Assembly (NCBI GenBank): GCA_017405305.1 | Contig: JAFRAT010000007.1 | Span: forward strand, 16,108-80,107 | Length of the DNA: 64,000 nt | Reading direction: 5' to 3' | DNA from: Aeriscardovia sp. | Lineage (GTDB): Bacteria; Actinomycetota; Actinomycetes; Actinomycetales; Bifidobacteriaceae | Part shown: one piece after another, positions 28,481 through 37,787 of the stretch | Position numbering within the stretch: position 1 is the first letter of the stretch | Layout of the letters: every line of letters starts with the position of its first letter | Program-made: the position numbers and the translations under genes | The notes under the pieces: model-generated | Databases searched by the model: none | What the model saw: only the letters and a program-made list of their open reading frames with translations | What the model was told of the DNA's origin: nothing

Positions 28481-28687
28481 CACCACACCATTGAGGGGGG
28501 GGGGAGGCTGATCGGCCACCTGGATGCCCTGACGGCCGCCTGCTACGGGCTGAGGCATGAGGACTATCAAGCCGTGCTCGCCGCGTTCAAAGACGGGAGC
28601 ATCCCCGCAAATGAGAAGAAAACTCGCCTTGAGGCGTTCAACGACATCCTGCTCGATGGATGGCCGCCCGTCGAGGAGACTGAATAG
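28481..28687 (+). pseudogene. C-terminal remnant of a restriction-modification-like gene
   Basis: The frame from 28508 reads LIGHLDALTAACYGLRHEDY and onward to a TAG at 28685-28687. It resembles the C-terminal end of Eco57I-type restriction-modification proteins, which typically have LDALVAHLYGLTREDY in that place. No start codon or upstream domain exists in this frame, which begins after a TGA and crosses a run of ten G (28495-28504). Eleven Gs would join it to a frame opening at ATG 28449. It is a decayed piece, or a phase-variable one. Confidence 0.5.
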
Positions 28688-29383
28688 AAAAACAGCCAGG
28701 CGGAATTCAAAAGATCCTCCCGTACTAGGGGCTATGGGCTTTTAGAACTCGGATTCTCGCCGGTTTTCTTCGGCTTCGGCTTCGGGGCATCGCATCTGGT
28801 AAGAACCGCTCCGCCGCTTTCATACGATACTCCAGGCCTATGCTGCAGCGCACCCATACGATCCGCTTGATCGACGAGCCGATGCCGCTTTCCGGAAGCA
28901 ACGAAGGCGAACAGCTCGTACGAGGCGAGCACCCCCACCCAGGTCGCGTGTCTTGGAACGGGGTTCACAGGCTCAGCGCCACCGGTACTTAAGCTTCGGC
29001 GCGGAACTCCCTCTGGCGGCCAGCCGACTCCTACATCGGATCCTCCCAGTCATAAAGCCTTCTACCCATACCAGGATGCCAGAAGCGTCCTCCACGCGTG
29101 CGAACCACCGCTGGAGCCTCGGTTCCCTGGCACACGCTTCACAGCCTGGTCACAAGGTGCTGATTGGAATCGCGTCAGATGCGCACAGGGCATCCCGACG
29201 TTCTTTCGAAAGGTTTTCCCCACGCCTCCAGAAGACAACACGGAGCGGAGATTAAATCGAACCCCGCAATCCCTCCCGCGGCGCAACGCCTCACCGTCGA
29301 CTGAAAATCCACAAACAGCCCACAGCTTGAGGGAACGAAGGAGGACAGGCCACTTCCATGGGGGGGCAAGACGAAACGAAAAG
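28688..29383. other. Gene-poor remnant region on the 3' side of tRNA-Arg
   Basis: About 700 bases without a convincing gene. Frames are short or Pro/Arg-rich, and one long plus-strand frame runs into the antisense of the tRNA. A 7-base G run lies at 29360-29366. Taken with the restriction-enzyme remnant, this looks like the rest of an element that once entered at the tRNA 3' end. I found no clear second copy of the tRNA end to mark a far attachment site. Confidence 0.45.
28732..28968 (-). CDS. Doubtful hypothetical ORF in gene-poor region
   Basis: A 78-codon frame from GTG 28968 with a protein-like first part (VLASYELFAFVASGKRHRL) and a low-complexity Lys/Pro tail. No SD of note, no family recognised. 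It may be a remnant of an integrated element. Confidence 0.25.
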   Translation of the reverse strand: MNPVPRHATWVGVLASYELFAFVASGKRHRLVDQADRMGALQHRPGVSYESGGAVLTRCDAPKPKPKKTGENPSSKSP

Positions 29384-29456
29384 TGCCCCGGATGCGATTC
29401 GAACGCACGACACCCGCTTTAGGAGAGCGGTGCTCTATCCCCTGAGCTACCGAGGC
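29384..29456 (-). tRNA. tRNA-Arg (CCU anticodon)
   Basis: A 73-base cloverleaf on the minus strand: acceptor GCCTCGG paired with CCGGGGC (one G-U), D arm with AGCTCAGGGG, anticodon loop CTCCTAA giving CCU, T arm with GTTCGAATC. The discriminator base is A and CCA is not encoded. It decodes AGG. The neighbouring 1.1 kb on its 3' side is gene-poor. Confidence 0.95.
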
Positions 29457-29594
29457 GTACTAACATGAATGATACACGCGGACCCGACGTGCAGACGCGG
29501 GACGAGGCGTCGGAACGCCGACGTCGGTCGTCCTCGTCCGATTCCGCGCGTGGCCTAGCACCGATGGCACCGGATTCCCCGACAGGAGGACTCA

Positions 29595-30971
29595 ATGAGC
29601 GAACAGCATGGCAACGCCCCGGCGATCGATCGCGCGAGTGGCCGCAAATGGGGCTACAACGTCGATCAAGTGGACGGGTTCCTGGCCCATGCCCGCGAAA
29701 AGTACTCCCAGGCCGAACCGGATCTGACGCAGGACGAGATCCAAACCGCGACTTTCGATCTGGAAAAGGGCGGCTATTCCATCCCACAGGTGGATTCCGC
29801 TCTGGTCCGCCTCGAGAAAGCCGTCGTTGACAAGCGCACCCAGTGGGACGTGGAGCACCGTGGCGTCCGTGCCTGGATGGCCGACACCCGCGTGGCCGCC
29901 GAGACGCTGCGCCAGCGTGCCGAAGCCCGTCCGGGGGAGCGCTTCACCCCGGCGAAGAAAAAGCAGACAGCGTACGACAAGCGCCAAGTCGACCAACTGG
30001 TCGACGACGCCTGGCACCGCATCGCATCCGCGGCGCGGCTAGAGACATCGGCGAACCCGCGGAACGCGCAGGACGTCGAGGCAACCGAAGTGTCGAACGC
30101 CGTGTTCACCCAGCGCACGGGTGACAAAGGCTACCGCGAGGATTCCGTCGACGCATACCTCAACAGGGTCGTGCAAGTGCTGACGCGCCTGGAATCCGTC
30201 AACCGCCTGGGCATCGCCGTTCCATGGGGCGAGAAGCCGGCTCTGACGACCGCTGCCGGCGCCGCGGCTCCGGCTGTCGCGTCGAGAAAGGCGTCCGCCG
30301 CCAAGGACCGGCTGCGGTCATTCGAATCCCGCGCGGTCGAGTCCTCGTCCGAAGCCGCGGACAAGTCGAAGAGCGCCGTCATGCCGGTGGTGATCCCGCC
30401 AGCGCCGCAGGCCGTCAAGAATCCGCTAGCCACGTCGCAATGCTTAGCGGGCGGCTTCGTCCGGAGTGCGCGCGAAGAACCGCAGGAATCCGCGGCAAAG
30501 CCCGTCGAACGCTTGTCCGCCACGGCAGCCGCTTCCCGGACTGCCGGCGCCGCCGGCATCGCGGGTTTCCCCCGGGATGTCCGCAGCGCTTTCAGTCCGG
30601 CGGAGCCGGAGTCGGCCGCGCCGGCCTGGTCCTCCGATTCCTGGACGTCCCAGTCATCCGAGACGCCCGACAGGGAAGCGGACAGGCCGGTGTCCCTGAC
30701 GTCCCTCATCGCGCAGTCCCGCGACCATGAGATGCCGCAGCCGCATCCGCGCCATTCTCTGGACTCGCTGCCGGAGGAGGGCACCGCGCGCAGTGCGGCC
30801 GGGTCCGCCGATTCTGGTTCTGCTGATGCCGGTCCTTCCAAGACGCCGGAGCCGATTGATCCGGACCAGTTTTTCTCCAGGCTGATGGAGTCGAGTATCA
30901 TGCCGACTGGCAGCTTCGACATCCCCGATCTGACGTTCCCGGAAGCTAGCGGCGGCGACTCTCAAAAGTAA
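29595..30971 (+). CDS. Protein with four DivIVA-like motifs
   Basis: A 458-residue protein. The first 200 residues hold four copies of the Y-x4-V-D-x2-L pattern of DivIVA N-terminal domains (Y21, Y61, Y127, Y180), arranged as two pairs. The rest is a long Ala/Ser/Pro-rich, probably disordered tail with an acidic C-terminus; no membrane segment. Canonical DivIVA has one such motif and is encoded separately at 41330. It may bind curved membrane or other division proteins. SD GGAGG, 6 bases before the ATG. Divergent from the tRNA gene. Confidence 0.75.
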   Translation: MSEQHGNAPAIDRASGRKWGYNVDQVDGFLAHAREKYSQAEPDLTQDEIQTATFDLEKGGYSIPQVDSALVRLEKAVVDKRTQWDVEHRGVRAWMADTRVAAETLRQRAEARPGERFTPAKKKQTAYDKRQVDQLVDDAWHRIASAARLETSANPRNAQDVEATEVSNAVFTQRTGDKGYREDSVDAYLNRVVQVLTRLESVNRLGIAVPWGEKPALTTAAGAAAPAVASRKASAAKDRLRSFESRAVESSSEAADKSKSAVMPVVIPPAPQAVKNPLATSQCLAGGFVRSAREEPQESAAKPVERLSATAAASRTAGAAGIAGFPRDVRSAFSPAEPESAAPAWSSDSWTSQSSETPDREADRPVSLTSLIAQSRDHEMPQPHPRHSLDSLPEEGTARSAAGSADSGSADAGPSKTPEPIDPDQFFSRLMESSIMPTGSFDIPDLTFPEASGGDSQK

Positions 30972-31102
30972 ATGCGGTACAGTGCATCAGTCGGCAGCCG
31001 GAAGCGGAATCCGACGACAGTCGGTTGATCGAATGATCAGCCATTGGTTCAAAAGGCGGGAAGCCGAAGCGGCGCAGGCCGGGACAGGACGTGATCAGGA
31101 GC

Positions 31103-32845
31103 ATGGCAAAGCAACGGACAGCGCGGAAATTCCAGCATCGCTGGTCCTATCGCACCCGGCTCCTCGCCAGCATCCCCGTTTTCCTGGTCCTCATCGGCAT
31201 CCTCACCTTCGCGTCGAGTCTGTCAGCCGTGCCGTGGAGCGACCAGCCGATGAACCGCACCATCCAGACCATGACCAGCAACACCGCCGTCGACATGGTC
31301 CCGACTGCGTCCTCCCTGCAGTGCGACCAGAACGAGTCGCCGACCGATCAGAACGGCCTGTGCGCGGTATCGCTCTCTGCAGGCGTGTACAAGGTAGCCA
31401 CGAGGATGCTGTCCTTCGAAGCCACGGAGTCCGGCACGCACGACACGCAGCTGATCCATCTCCTTCTCCACTACCCGGTGGGCGACCACGGCTCGATGCC
31501 GGGCATCATCTTCATCTCCGGCGCGGGCACGGGTTCCGCCACCGGCGCTTACCAGGACCAGGCTGATTACTTCGCATCCGCTGGGTTCATGGCCGCCACC
31601 GTCGACAAGCCCGTGTGGAACACGACCGCCATCTCCCGCAACTACCCGGCCATGGCCAAGGTCTACGACCACGCCATCCAGCTGATGAGCGAGCAGCCGG
31701 GCGTCGACGCGAACAAGATCGGCATCCACATCGACTCCGAGTCCGGCTGGATCGACCCCTACATGCAGGACTTCGACCACAAGATCGCGTTCCAGATCCT
31801 GGCCTCGCCGATGCTCTTCGAGCCGCGCGAAGCCGCCGCGTTCTTCGTGGCCCAGGACTTCTCCATCACCGGCGCGAACCCCGGCTACCAGGCCATGGTC
31901 CGCAAGGTGTTCAGCGCCAACTTCGATATGTTCGGCTTGACGAACGCCAACATCAATCCCTTCAACAACCGGACTTTTTCCATCCCGACGTTCCTGGCGT
32001 ACGGCTCGCGCGACGTGCTCACCAGCCAGGTCGACGGCATGATGAAAATCATGGAGATGGCCCAGAAGTCCGGCAACGAGAACTTCGTCCTGCGTGACTA
32101 CCCCTTCGCCGACCACATCCTGCGTCTGGGCGACGCTGCCGCCGGCGACACGATCCTGGCTGATCATTACCTCCAGGAAGCGCTCGAATGGAGCGCAGGC
32201 ATTGTTAAAGGCTACAAGCAGATGGCGCCGAAAGTCGCCGGCCATGACGTCTACCAGTCCATCGGACTGCCGAAGATCCACGCCACCAAGGCCGGGACGC
32301 TCTACTTCGTCATCCTGCACTGCCTGCTGCTGCTCATGATCCTCGTGTCCTTGGCGTTCTCCGTCATCGTCCTCGTCAAGAAAATCGTGGCACTCGTCAA
32401 ACACCGCGACACTCCCGTGGCCTTTGCCAGCGGCTTCGGCAAGGTCATGCTCTTCATGATCCTCGTCACCGTGTTCGCGTTCCTGCTGTTCATCGCCGCC
32501 GTCGCCCAAATCATTTGGAGGGTCTCGTGCCTGGGATGGGGAGCGGCACCGATCCAGCCGGCCGGCATGATCTACTGGAGCTGGTACGTCGTCCAAATCG
32601 CCTGCGCCATCGTCGTATGGACATGGGCGCGCGTGCTTGTCAACCTCGTCGAAGCCGGCGCCGATCGCGGTTGGTTCCACTGGTTCAAGCGCCTAGCACG
32701 CGAGCCAGTCGAACCCGTGGCCAAAGGCCGCCAAGAACCATTCTTCGCCACCACGAGGCTAGGACTGGCATACTTCATCGTCCTGACAGCCACCATGCTG
32801 CTCATCCTGCTGTTCTTCGCCTTCTGGGGACTCTTCCAATACTAA
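31103..32845 (+). CDS. Membrane-anchored alpha/beta-hydrolase-like protein
   Basis: A 580-residue protein: N-terminal membrane anchor (about residues 20-42), an extracytoplasmic alpha/beta-hydrolase-like domain, then four C-terminal membrane helices. The hydrolase core has strand-turn IIFISGAGTGSA (oxyanion-like), a weak nucleophile elbow IHIDSESGW, YGSRDVLTSQ with the acid and YPFADHILRL with the His. The elbow lacks the usual G-x-S-x-G, so activity is uncertain. ATG 31103 is close to its SD; GTG 31091 is an alternative. Substrate unknown; lipid or cell-wall ester is a guess. One base separates it from recO. Confidence 0.7.
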   Translation: MAKQRTARKFQHRWSYRTRLLASIPVFLVLIGILTFASSLSAVPWSDQPMNRTIQTMTSNTAVDMVPTASSLQCDQNESPTDQNGLCAVSLSAGVYKVATRMLSFEATESGTHDTQLIHLLLHYPVGDHGSMPGIIFISGAGTGSATGAYQDQADYFASAGFMAATVDKPVWNTTAISRNYPAMAKVYDHAIQLMSEQPGVDANKIGIHIDSESGWIDPYMQDFDHKIAFQILASPMLFEPREAAAFFVAQDFSITGANPGYQAMVRKVFSANFDMFGLTNANINPFNNRTFSIPTFLAYGSRDVLTSQVDGMMKIMEMAQKSGNENFVLRDYPFADHILRLGDAAAGDTILADHYLQEALEWSAGIVKGYKQMAPKVAGHDVYQSIGLPKIHATKAGTLYFVILHCLLLLMILVSLAFSVIVLVKKIVALVKHRDTPVAFASGFGKVMLFMILVTVFAFLLFIAAVAQIIWRVSCLGWGAAPIQPAGMIYWSWYVVQIACAIVVWTWARVLVNLVEAGADRGWFHWFKRLAREPVEPVAKGRQEPFFATTRLGLAYFIVLTATMLLILLFFAFWGLFQY

Positions 32846-32846
32846 A

Positions 32847-33572
32847 ATGCCCCTGTACAGCGACGAAGGCATCGTCCTCAGGACCGCGAAACTTGGCGAA
32901 ACCGACCGCATTATTACCCTGCTGACGCGCAACCACGGCAAAGTACGGGCCGTCGCCTCCGGAGCGCGGCGCGTCAAATCCCGCTTTGGCGCGCGGCTGG
33001 AACCCTTCATGCGCGACAGCGTCCTATGCGCCACCGGACGAAGCCTCGACCACGTATCCCAAGCCGTATGCACCGGAGCCTACGCCCGACCCATCACCGC
33101 TGACTACGGATCATATCTTGCCGCGTCAGCCATGTGCGAAACAACTGACAAGCTCCTTGACACGGAGCACGAACCCGCTCCGGCGCACTACCAGCTCCTG
33201 CTCGGCGCCCTCATCGCTCTGGCGCAACGGCGCCACCAGCCTTGGCAGATAGGCGAGTCCTACGTGCTGCGCGCGATGACGCTCGCCGGCTGGCGCCCGC
33301 GGCTGTCGTCCTGCGTCGTGTGCGGCAGAGCCGACGGTCTAACATCGTTCTCCGTGCGCCTGGGCGGTGCTTTGTGCCGGTCCGACCGCGCGGCCGGCGC
33401 CGTTGAATTAACGGAGGCCCAGTTCGTGCAACTGCAGGCCCTGTCCCTTGGCGACTGGGATCGGTGCGGTGGCAGACGCGACGCATGTGTGGCGGCATTG
33501 GTGGAGGAGTGGGCACAGTACTATCTAGAGCGACCGCTGTGGTCCTTGCGATTGCTAGATTATGAAACATGA
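32847..33572 (+). CDS. recO: DNA repair protein RecO
   Basis: A 241-residue RecO: N-terminal OB fold (DEGIVLRTAKLGETDRIITLLT), the block GARRVKSRFGARLEPF, and a zinc site with CVVCGRADG; the second half of the zinc site appears only as ALCRSD, so one Cys may be lost. RecO loads RecA with RecR and RecF in gap repair. Its start is one base past the previous stop and its end overlaps uppS by 4 bases. Confidence 0.95.
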   Translation: MPLYSDEGIVLRTAKLGETDRIITLLTRNHGKVRAVASGARRVKSRFGARLEPFMRDSVLCATGRSLDHVSQAVCTGAYARPITADYGSYLAASAMCETTDKLLDTEHEPAPAHYQLLLGALIALAQRRHQPWQIGESYVLRAMTLAGWRPRLSSCVVCGRADGLTSFSVRLGGALCRSDRAAGAVELTEAQFVQLQALSLGDWDRCGGRRDACVAALVEEWAQYYLERPLWSLRLLDYET

Positions 33573-34354
33573 GCTTTGAGAACGTCGATTACACGTCGTT
33601 GAGCGTCCCTGCGGCACCTTTCTCCGATCCGTCGATTATCCCGCATTTCCCGGCCGGCAAGGTGCCTTGCCACGTCGGCGTCATCATGGACGGTAACGGT
33701 CGTTGGGCCAAGCAGCGCGGCCTGATCCGCACTGAGGGCCACAAAGCCGCCGAACCGGTCGTCTTCGACACCATCGCTGGCGCCATCGAAGCGGGCGTGC
33801 GCTACCTGACCCTGTACACGTTCTCGACGGAAAACTGGAACCGCTCGCCTTTCGAGGTGCGTTTCCTTATGGGTTTCTCGCGCGACATCATCCACCGCCG
33901 CGTCGGTCAGATGAACGACTGGGGAGTGCGCGTGCGTTGGGCCGGCCGCCGCCCGCGCCTGTGGAAATCCGTCATCGACGAGCTGGACGACGCAATGGAG
34001 AAGACGAAAAACAACAAGACCATCGACGTCGTGTTCGCCATCAACTACGGTGGGCGCGCCGAGATCGCCGACGCGGCCGCGGCCATCGCCAAGAAAGTGC
34101 GCGACGGCCGGATCTCCGGCGACCGCGTGACCGAAAAGATGTTCCAGGAGCACCTCTACAACCCCGACATCCCGAACGTCGACCTGGTGGTGCGCACGTC
34201 CGGCGAGATGCGCACGAGCAACTTCCTGCCATGGGAGGCCGCCTACGCCGAGCTTGATTTCGAGCCGGAGCTGTGGCCGGACTGCGGTCGCCAGATCCTG
34301 TGGCGCGCCATCGGCAAATACGCCCAGCGCGGCCGCCGCTTCGGCAAGGCCTGA
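33569..34354 (+). CDS. uppS: Isoprenyl (undecaprenyl) diphosphate synthase
   Basis: A 261-residue cis-prenyltransferase making the lipid carrier for peptidoglycan and wall polysaccharides. The signature MDGNGRWAKQRGLIRTEGHK holds the catalytic Asp, and the RTSGEMRTSNFLPWE and AYAELDF motifs are in place. An N-terminal extension of about 30 residues precedes the core, as is common in actinobacteria. ATG overlaps the recO stop (ATGA), the widespread recO-uppS arrangement. Confidence 0.97.
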   Translation: MSFENVDYTSLSVPAAPFSDPSIIPHFPAGKVPCHVGVIMDGNGRWAKQRGLIRTEGHKAAEPVVFDTIAGAIEAGVRYLTLYTFSTENWNRSPFEVRFLMGFSRDIIHRRVGQMNDWGVRVRWAGRRPRLWKSVIDELDDAMEKTKNNKTIDVVFAINYGGRAEIADAAAAIAKKVRDGRISGDRVTEKMFQEHLYNPDIPNVDLVVRTSGEMRTSNFLPWEAAYAELDFEPELWPDCGRQILWRAIGKYAQRGRRFGKA

Positions 34355-34446
34355 GCATTGCTGGGCCTGACTCGGCATCGTTTTCATCGGCGGTCCCTCT
34401 GCCCTTCGCTAACGCGATGCAGTACCCTGGCCGTGGTTGGTTTTCC

Positions 34447-34461
34447 GTGATTGACAATCAC
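34447..34461. promoter_or_regulatory. Palindrome upstream of the S10 carboxypeptidase
   Basis: GTGATT-GAC-AATCAC, 6-base arms and a 3-base centre, ending 20 bases before the start codon. Being so near the SD it is likely to be in the 5' leader or to overlap the promoter; TTGACAAT inside it also resembles a -35 box. A repressor site is possible. Confidence 0.4.
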
Positions 34462-34480
34462 CCGAGAAAGAAGGACCAAA

Positions 34481-36085
34481 ATGGCTGACACCGAGAACAC
34501 GCCCGCCGTCCAGAACGCTAGCGCCGCCGGACAGGCGGCCGCCAAGAAGGATCCGACCGTCGTCCTGCCGGAGGACCTCCCGCAAGATTCAGCGCACACC
34601 ACCCGCCACACGTGGTCGCACGGCGGCACCACCGTCGACTATGACGCCACTGTCGGCACCATCCGCATCGACACGCCGAAAGTGAAGCCGGCGGCGAGCA
34701 TCTTCTACTCGATGTTCGCGGCGGTCGACGCCGACGGTAAAACGGACCCGACCCGTCCGGTGACCTTTGTCTTCAACGGCGGCCCAGGCTCATCCTCCAC
34801 GTTCCTCATGATGGGTTCCTTCGGCCCCAAGCGCATCGGCCGCGAGGATCTGTCGTCCGGCAAGGGTGCCCCCTACACGCTGCTCGACAACAACGAGTAC
34901 TGCCTGTTGCCGATGTCCGACATTGTTTTCATCGACGCCGCGGGCGCCGGTTTCTCCAAGATCGCCGACAAGGCGAAGGCCGAGCTGTGGAGCGTCGACG
35001 GCGACGTGGCCGGCTTCAGCCAGTTCATCCAGCGCTGGTGCACCAAGTACGGCCGCTGGAACTCCCCGAAATACCTCTTCGGCGAGTCCTACGGCACCAC
35101 CCGCGGCTCGCTGCTGACCCTGCGCATGCAACAGGACGGCGTCGCCCTGACCGGCGCGACGCTCATCAGCAACATCCTGGACTACGCCTATAGCTTCGAC
35201 GTCAACGACCAGTACTACGTCGGCTACATGCCGACGTACGCCATGATTTCGCAGTTCCACGGCAAGTCCGGCGGCGGCGAATCCGTCAAAGAGCACGCGA
35301 TGAAGGCCCGCGTCTTCGCAGAGGCCTACCGCCAGGCCCTCAGCCGCGGCGACAGCCTCGACGGCGCGTCCCGCAGAAACGTCGCGGTCGCGTACTCGAA
35401 ACTCACCGGCCTGCCGGAGAGCTACGTCGACGAGTCCAACTTGCGCATCCCGGACAGCCGCTACCGCAAGCAGGTCCTGCATGACGAAGGCAAGATCGTC
35501 GGCCGCTACGACGGCCGCGTCGCCGGCTACGACCTCGATCCGGCCAGCGACGACGAGACCTTCGTCGTCGACGACGCCTGGCTGAGTCCGGAGTACGAGG
35601 CGCTTGGCAACGAGTATCTGCGCACGGAACTCGGCTACGAGACCAGCGAGGACCGCGTCGCCTTTGCGCCGTTCGACTGGACAACGACCGAGCCAGGCAA
35701 GGGTTGGGTCTGGACCCATAAGACGCCGTACCATATGAAAGCCGATGAGTGGGGCTACATGCCGTTCCCGAACACGCTGGGCGACCTGGCGACCGCGATC
35801 GTCCAGGAGCCGCAGCTCAAGGTGCTCATCGGCAACGGCTACTACGACCTGGCCACGCCGTTCTTCCAGACCGAGTACGACATCCAGCACCTGGCTCTGC
35901 CGAAGGCCCTGCGCAAAAACATCGCGCTGACCTACTACGAGTCCGGCCACATGGTCTACACCGCTCCGAAGGCGCTGGACAAGCTGTTCCACGACATGAC
36001 CCGGTTCTACGCGGCCAAGACCCCGGACGAGGTGGCGGAGCTCGACGAGCGCGAGGCGATGCCTGACCTCCTGCTCGGTCTCTGA
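34481..36085 (+). CDS. Serine carboxypeptidase, peptidase family S10
   Basis: A 534-residue S10 enzyme: [15 protein letters not shown] (oxyanion hole), GESYGTTRG with the nucleophile S203, [12 protein letters not shown] with the acid and YESGHMVY with the His; all three parts of the triad are intact. It would remove C-terminal residues from peptides. No signal peptide or membrane helix, so it appears cytoplasmic, unlike the classical secreted or vacuolar family members. SD AGAAGGA before ATG 34481. Monocistronic with its own terminator. Confidence 0.9.
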   Translation: MADTENTPAVQNASAAGQAAAKKDPTVVLPEDLPQDSAHTTRHTWSHGGTTVDYDATVGTIRIDTPKVKPAASIFYSMFAAVDADGKTDPTRPVTFVFNGGPGSSSTFLMMGSFGPKRIGREDLSSGKGAPYTLLDNNEYCLLPMSDIVFIDAAGAGFSKIADKAKAELWSVDGDVAGFSQFIQRWCTKYGRWNSPKYLFGESYGTTRGSLLTLRMQQDGVALTGATLISNILDYAYSFDVNDQYYVGYMPTYAMISQFHGKSGGGESVKEHAMKARVFAEAYRQALSRGDSLDGASRRNVAVAYSKLTGLPESYVDESNLRIPDSRYRKQVLHDEGKIVGRYDGRVAGYDLDPASDDETFVVDDAWLSPEYEALGNEYLRTELGYETSEDRVAFAPFDWTTTEPGKGWVWTHKTPYHMKADEWGYMPFPNTLGDLATAIVQEPQLKVLIGNGYYDLATPFFQTEYDIQHLALPKALRKNIALTYYESGHMVYTAPKALDKLFHDMTRFYAAKTPDEVAELDEREAMPDLLLGL

Positions 36086-36114
36086 GCCAGTTCCCGGTCT
36101 ACGGCCGAGCAGGC

Positions 36115-36159
36115 AAGGGCCAGCGTTCCCGTTGGAAGGAGCGCCGGCCCTTTCGTTTT
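36115..36159 (+). terminator. Intrinsic terminator of the S10 carboxypeptidase
   Basis: AAGGGCC (36115-36121) pairs with GGCCCTT (36146-36152); extra inner GCG/CGC pairing and a T-rich tail (TCGTTTT). Confidence 0.8.
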
Positions 36160-36266
36160 CCTGCGTCGCAGGCGCGGGTCCGCCGCCATCGCCGGACGCC
36201 CTGGCGCTGTCTGAAGTCGTCAGTAAAATAGGCGCGCATAAGTGCTTTCCAATGAAAGGTTTTGTT

Positions 36267-37784
36267 GTGGCAGAATCGAAGCTCGATGCGGTCATCTCCC
36301 TGGCCAAGCGCAGGGGATTCGTCTTTCCGGCTGGCGAGATCTACGGCGGAACTCGTTCCGCATGGGACTACGGCCCGCTGGGCGTCGCGCTGAAGGACAA
36401 TATCAAGCATGAATGGTGGCGCTCCATGGTCACCACCCGCAGCGACGTCGAAGGTGTGGACACCTCCATCATCCTTCCTCCGGAGGTCTGGGTCGCGTCC
36501 GGCCACGTCAAGGTCTTCAACGATCCGCTGATTGAATGCCTGTCCTGCCACAAGCGCTTCCGTGCCGATACGCTGGAAGAGGCCTTCGCTAACAAACGCG
36601 GCCGTCAGCCCAGCGGCCTCGAAGAGATCAGCTGCCCGGCCTGCGGCGTCAAGGGCAGCTGGACGGAACCGCGCGACTTCAATATGATGCTCCGCACCAA
36701 CCTCGGCCCGGTCGAGGACGACCACAGCCTGCACTATCTGCGTCCGGAGACAGCTCAGGGCATCTTCGTCGACTTCCAGCAGGTACTGAACTCCTCCCGC
36801 GAAAAGCCGCCGTTCGGCATCGCCAACATGGGCAAGTCGTTCCGCAACGAGATCACGCCGGGCAATTTCATCTTCCGCACCCGCGAGTTCGAGCAGATGG
36901 AGATGGAGTTCTTCGTCGTGCCTGGCACCGACGAAGAGTGGCACCAGTACTGGATCGACACCCGTACCCGCTGGTATACCGACCTGGGCATCAAAAAGGA
37001 GAACCTGCGCCACTACGAGCATCCGAAGGCGAAGCTCGCGCACTACTCCAAGCGCACCGTCGACATCGAGTACCGCTTCGGCTTCGAGGGTTCCAACTGG
37101 GGCGAGCTGGAAGGCATCGCCAACCGCACCGACTTCGATCTCAAAGCCCACTCTGAGCATTCCGGCAAGGACCTCAGCTACTTCGACCAGGTCACCGGCC
37201 AGCGCTACCTGCCGTACGTCATCGAGCCGGCGGCCGGCCTGACCCGCTCGCTCATGGCCTTCCTCGTAGACGCCTACGACGTCGACGAGGCACCGAACAC
37301 CAAAGGCGGCGTCGATCGCCGCACCGTGCTGCGCCTTGACCCGCGCCTCGCCCCGGTCAAGGCCGCCGTCCTGCCGCTGAGCAAGAAAGAGCCGCTGCAG
37401 TCCATCGCCCGTGACCTGGCCGCCGATCTGCGCGAACAGGACTGGAACATCGACTTCGACATGGCCGGCGCCATCGGCCGCCGCTACCGCCGCGAGGACG
37501 AGATTGGCACGCCGCTGTGCATCACCGTCGACTTCGACACCGCCGAGGATCACTCCGTCACCGTCCGCGACCGAGACACGATGAACCAGGAGCGCGTCAA
37601 CGTCGATCAAGTCGTCAATTACGTCCGCGATCACATCACCTCCAAGCGCACCAAGCACGCGATGGGTCCGGCATCCGTCGTCGGCTCGGCCGCGGCCGAT
37701 GGCGCGACCGACATCGCCAAGGAGGAGGGCATCGACCTGTCCGCTCCGGTCGACGTGATCGAAGCCACCGGCGACGAGGCTTGA
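36267..37784 (+). CDS. glyS: Glycyl-tRNA synthetase (class II, single-chain)
   Basis: A 505-residue alpha2-type enzyme. GTG 36267 (M-A-E-S-K) with SD AAAGG is preferred over ATG 36252. Class II motif 1-3 regions are present: [25 protein letters not shown] and [19 protein letters not shown], and [11 protein letters not shown] CxxC ... CxxC zinc site lies at CLSCHK and CPACG. Charges tRNA-Gly. dus starts 3 bases after the stop. Confidence 0.97.
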   Translation: MAESKLDAVISLAKRRGFVFPAGEIYGGTRSAWDYGPLGVALKDNIKHEWWRSMVTTRSDVEGVDTSIILPPEVWVASGHVKVFNDPLIECLSCHKRFRADTLEEAFANKRGRQPSGLEEISCPACGVKGSWTEPRDFNMMLRTNLGPVEDDHSLHYLRPETAQGIFVDFQQVLNSSREKPPFGIANMGKSFRNEITPGNFIFRTREFEQMEMEFFVVPGTDEEWHQYWIDTRTRWYTDLGIKKENLRHYEHPKAKLAHYSKRTVDIEYRFGFEGSNWGELEGIANRTDFDLKAHSEHSGKDLSYFDQVTGQRYLPYVIEPAAGLTRSLMAFLVDAYDVDEAPNTKGGVDRRTVLRLDPRLAPVKAAVLPLSKKEPLQSIARDLAADLREQDWNIDFDMAGAIGRRYRREDEIGTPLCITVDFDTAEDHSVTVRDRDTMNQERVNVDQVVNYVRDHITSKRTKHAMGPASVVGSAAADGATDIAKEEGIDLSAPVDVIEATGDEA

Positions 37785-37787
37785 TTC

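Noticed and set aside
28953..29409. Long plus-strand frames ending in the antisense of tRNA-Arg
   Set aside because: The end reads CDSNARHPL, a known false translation of antisense tRNA; no start or SD.
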